NCBI RefSeq assembly: GCF_030247605.1
Contig: NZ_JAOTSB010000031.1
Span: 1-34,763, forward strand
DNA length: 34,763 nucleotides
Reading direction: 5' to 3'
Source: Acidaminobacter sp.
GTDB lineage: Bacteria > Bacillota > Clostridia > Peptostreptococcales > Acidaminobacteraceae
The notes under the pieces are model-generated. The model was not told the origin of the DNA, searched no databases, and worked only from the letters and a program-made list of their open reading frames with translations. Made by a program: the position numbers and the translations under genes. Below are positions 33,631 through 34,763 of this stretch, in pieces. The number at the start of each line of letters is the position of its first letter. Positions within the stretch are counted from its first letter, which is position 1.

Positions 33631-33676
33631 TTTTCGAAAAAAAGGTTTTCGAAAAAAAAGGAATTCGAAAAAAATC
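33631..33676. repeat. Three short TTCGAAAAAAA repeats
   Basis: Near-identical units of 15-16 bases (TTTTCGAAAAAAAGG) occur at 33631, 33646 and 33662. The A-tracts are in phase with about 1.5 helical turns. They lie upstream of the tRNA promoter and could act as an UP-like or curved segment. Confidence 0.6.
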
Positions 33677-33698
33677 TTAAAGCATTTGAAAATACCCG

Positions 33699-33726
33699 TT
33701 GACAGATCCTGTGATCTTGGTAAAAT
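33699..33726 (+). promoter_or_regulatory. Promoter of the tRNA-Ala gene
   Basis: A perfect TTGACA (33699-33704) and TAAAAT (33721-33726) lie 16 bases apart, ending 17 bases before the first base of the tRNA. Confidence 0.75.
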
Positions 33727-33743
33727 AAGTTTTAGGCAGACTT

Positions 33744-33818
33744 GGGGGTATAACTCAGCGGGAGAGTGTCACGCTGGCAGCGTGAAAGTCAGGGGTTCAA
33801 ATCCCCTTACCTCCACCA
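33744..33818 (+). tRNA. tRNA-Ala (anticodon GGC)
   Basis: A full cloverleaf can be drawn. The acceptor stem pairs GGGGGTA (33744-33750) with TACCTCC (33808-33814), one G-U pair included. The anticodon stem TCACG/CGTGA holds the loop CTGGCAG with anticodon GGC, which reads GCC and GCU alanine codons. The T stem AGGGG/CCCCT holds TTCAAAT. The CCA end is encoded. It has its own promoter and terminator. Confidence 0.93.
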
Positions 33819-33825
33819 AGATAAG

Positions 33826-33882
33826 TGGACAGATTTCTGGTAGAATGATTTTGTATTCTACCAAGAATCTGTCCATTTTTTT
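33826..33882 (+). terminator. Intrinsic terminator of the tRNA gene
   Basis: A stem of 10 and 9 base pairs interrupted by a two-base mismatch (33826-33846 with 33855-33875) is followed by seven T residues. The hairpin is long for a tRNA terminator. Confidence 0.9.
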
Positions 33883-33910
33883 ACCCGCTATTATAAGGAG
33901 CTGACTTTAT

Positions 33911-34231
33911 ATGTCCGATAAATATCAAAAGCGAATCGCATTCGGCTACAACCGGGGTCCTGCCAATCAGATTGAAATCCACCAAGCTCAAGCTTTAGTC
34001 GTAAAGCTATTATTCGAATACTATACAGAAGGATTCAGCATCAGGAATATTGCGGAAAAGCTTGAGTCACATGGTATCCCCTCACCTTATAACAAACCCA
34101 AATGGGGCACTCAAACAATTGCCAATATCCTATCCTATGAACGTTACGTGGGAGATGACGATTACCCTGCTATCATTGATCGCGAATTATATGATCGGGT
34201 TCAGGAAATCAGAAAGTCTTATTCAAAATGA
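33911..34231 (+). CDS. Short protein corresponding to the DNA-binding 'recombinase' domain of large serine recombinases
   Basis: A 106-residue protein starting after TAAGGAG. Its sequence follows the Recombinase domain (PF07508-like) that lies after the catalytic domain in large serine recombinases: RIAFGYNRG, then an EAE-like segment with LLFEYYTEGFSIRNIAEKLESHGIPSP, and the helix-turn-helix part TQTIANILSYERYVGDDDYPAIIDRELYDRVQEIRKSYSK. The catalytic resolvase domain is absent. Small stand-alone proteins of this type are known beside recombinases in Clostridia, so it may be a natural partner rather than a fragment. It overlaps the next gene by four bases (ATGA), which suggests coupled translation. 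The region is more AT-rich than the rest of the window. Confidence 0.8.
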   Translation: MSDKYQKRIAFGYNRGPANQIEIHQAQALVVKLLFEYYTEGFSIRNIAEKLESHGIPSPYNKPKWGTQTIANILSYERYVGDDDYPAIIDRELYDRVQEIRKSYSK

Positions 34232-34677
34232 AATCAATCCACAGAGTCATCTTGCCAAGTAAAAGGCGAGAGTATAAGCGTGTGGCCGCTTATTGTCGTG
34301 TGAGTACAAAGCATGATGAACAACAAACCAGCTTAACGATGCAAAAAGCATATTATGAAACCTATATCCATGAACATGAGAATTGGATATTAACTGGCGT
34401 TTATGCAGATCAGGACACTGGCAGAAATATCGCTAAAAGAAGTCAATTTCAGCTATTAATGTCAGACTGCCGGCAAGGTAAAATCGATCTGATTCTGACC
34501 AAATCAATCAGCAGATTCGGTAGGGGCATTTTGGATCTGTTGAAGTGTTATCGTGAGTTAAAGCATCTTAATGTTGATGTCTATTTTGAAATTGAGAAGC
34601 TCTATCTGTCAAATTCAAAATCCGAGCAGCTTATAACTCATATTCCGCTGAAATTGGTTTGCTTATTAAGGATTTAA
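34228..34677 (+). CDS. Serine recombinase, catalytic domain only (truncated or split)
   Basis: A 149-residue protein with the N-terminal resolvase domain: catalytic Ser26 in VAAYCRVSTKHDEQQTS, YADQDTG, and TKSISRFGRGILDLLKCYRELK with the conserved arginines. After SKSEQL (about residue 134), where relatives continue into the E helix and DNA-binding domain, the frame ends within 15 residues in a sequence that does not look like the family. It may therefore be broken by deletion near 34635. Alternatively, the upstream small gene supplies the missing domain. It overlaps that gene by ATGA. Confidence 0.8.
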   Translation: MKSIHRVILPSKRREYKRVAAYCRVSTKHDEQQTSLTMQKAYYETYIHEHENWILTGVYADQDTGRNIAKRSQFQLLMSDCRQGKIDLILTKSISRFGRGILDLLKCYRELKHLNVDVYFEIEKLYLSNSKSEQLITHIPLKLVCLLRI

Positions 34678-34692
34678 TTTGAGGCTTTTAAA

Positions 34693-34763
34693 TCAAACTG
34701 CTCCTCGAATAAATAGGTCTTCAGGGATTCCTAAATACCTCATCACCGTCCTGACATTATCTT
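34693..34763 (-). CDS. Possible 3' end of a minus-strand gene running off the window
   Basis: An open frame on the minus strand enters from the right edge and stops at TGA (34693-34695). It encodes DNVRTVMRYLGIPEDLFIRGAV. It is too short to identify and converges with the recombinase gene. It may be chance. Confidence 0.3.
   Translation of the reverse strand, partial: DNVRTVMRYLGIPEDLFIRGAV

Noticed and set aside
33620..33904. 94-codon plus-strand open frame
   Set aside because: It runs through the A-tract repeats, the tRNA promoter, the tRNA and its terminator.

Overview
The window comes from an anaerobic, amino-acid-fermenting member of the Clostridia (Firmicutes). The evidence is a complete selenium-dependent glycine reductase operon in the same gene order as in Clostridioides difficile (grdX-trxB-trxA-grdE-grdA-grdB-grdC-grdD), strong purine-rich ribosome binding sites, frequent TTG and GTG starts, and Firmicutes-type promoters and terminators. 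By eye the base composition is rather GC-rich for this group, except for the AT-rich right end. The species cannot be told from the sequence alone.

Layout, left to right. 1-650: a truncated stump of a BMP-family substrate-binding lipoprotein with its own promoter and a long leader. 651-9230 (all minus strand): the glycine reductase operon, running from a near-consensus promoter through a tandem glycine riboswitch with a terminator, then grdX, thioredoxin reductase, thioredoxin, the pyruvoyl-type proprotein GrdE, selenoproteins GrdA and GrdB (each with an in-frame UGA), and the acetyl-phosphate-forming subunits GrdC and GrdD. 9261-12923: a DegV protein, TrmL, a DUF362/ferredoxin protein and UppP. 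13016-19960: a late cobalamin-assembly cluster (cobU, cobS, cobC, cbiP, cbiB, cobD, pduX), followed by nth (20030-20704). 21147-24533: clpB behind a ribbon-helix-helix protein of unknown function. 24948-33502: four unrelated-looking lipoproteins interspersed with oligoendopeptidase F, a nucleoside-phosphorylase-fold protein and a CorA transporter. 33699-34677 (plus strand): tRNA-Ala(GGC) with promoter and terminator, then two overlapping serine-recombinase genes.

How the parts work together. The grd operon reduces glycine to acetyl phosphate and ammonia. Electrons pass from NADPH through TrxB and an unusual Trx to selenoprotein A, GrdB/GrdE activates glycine, and GrdC/GrdD release acetyl phosphate. 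Glycine itself probably switches the operon on through the riboswitch. The cobalamin genes make the aminopropanol arm (PduX, CobD, CbiB), amidate the ring (CbiP) and attach the lower ligand (CobU, CobS, CobC). CobT and the ring-building genes are not in the window.

The least ordinary features are these. Two intergenic loci carry 24-bp-period repeats that share a core, and a palindrome elsewhere may belong to the same family. A separate 24-bp repeat expands cbiB in frame. A hairpin with a GGU loop lies just after the grdB UGA. The grdA-grdB spacer is structured. The RHH-clpB promoter region has operator-like direct repeats. A 61-bp direct repeat overlaps the end of a lipoprotein gene. The serine recombinase has its DNA-binding-domain gene placed before its catalytic-domain gene. 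I did not find a clearly new defence or metabolic system.
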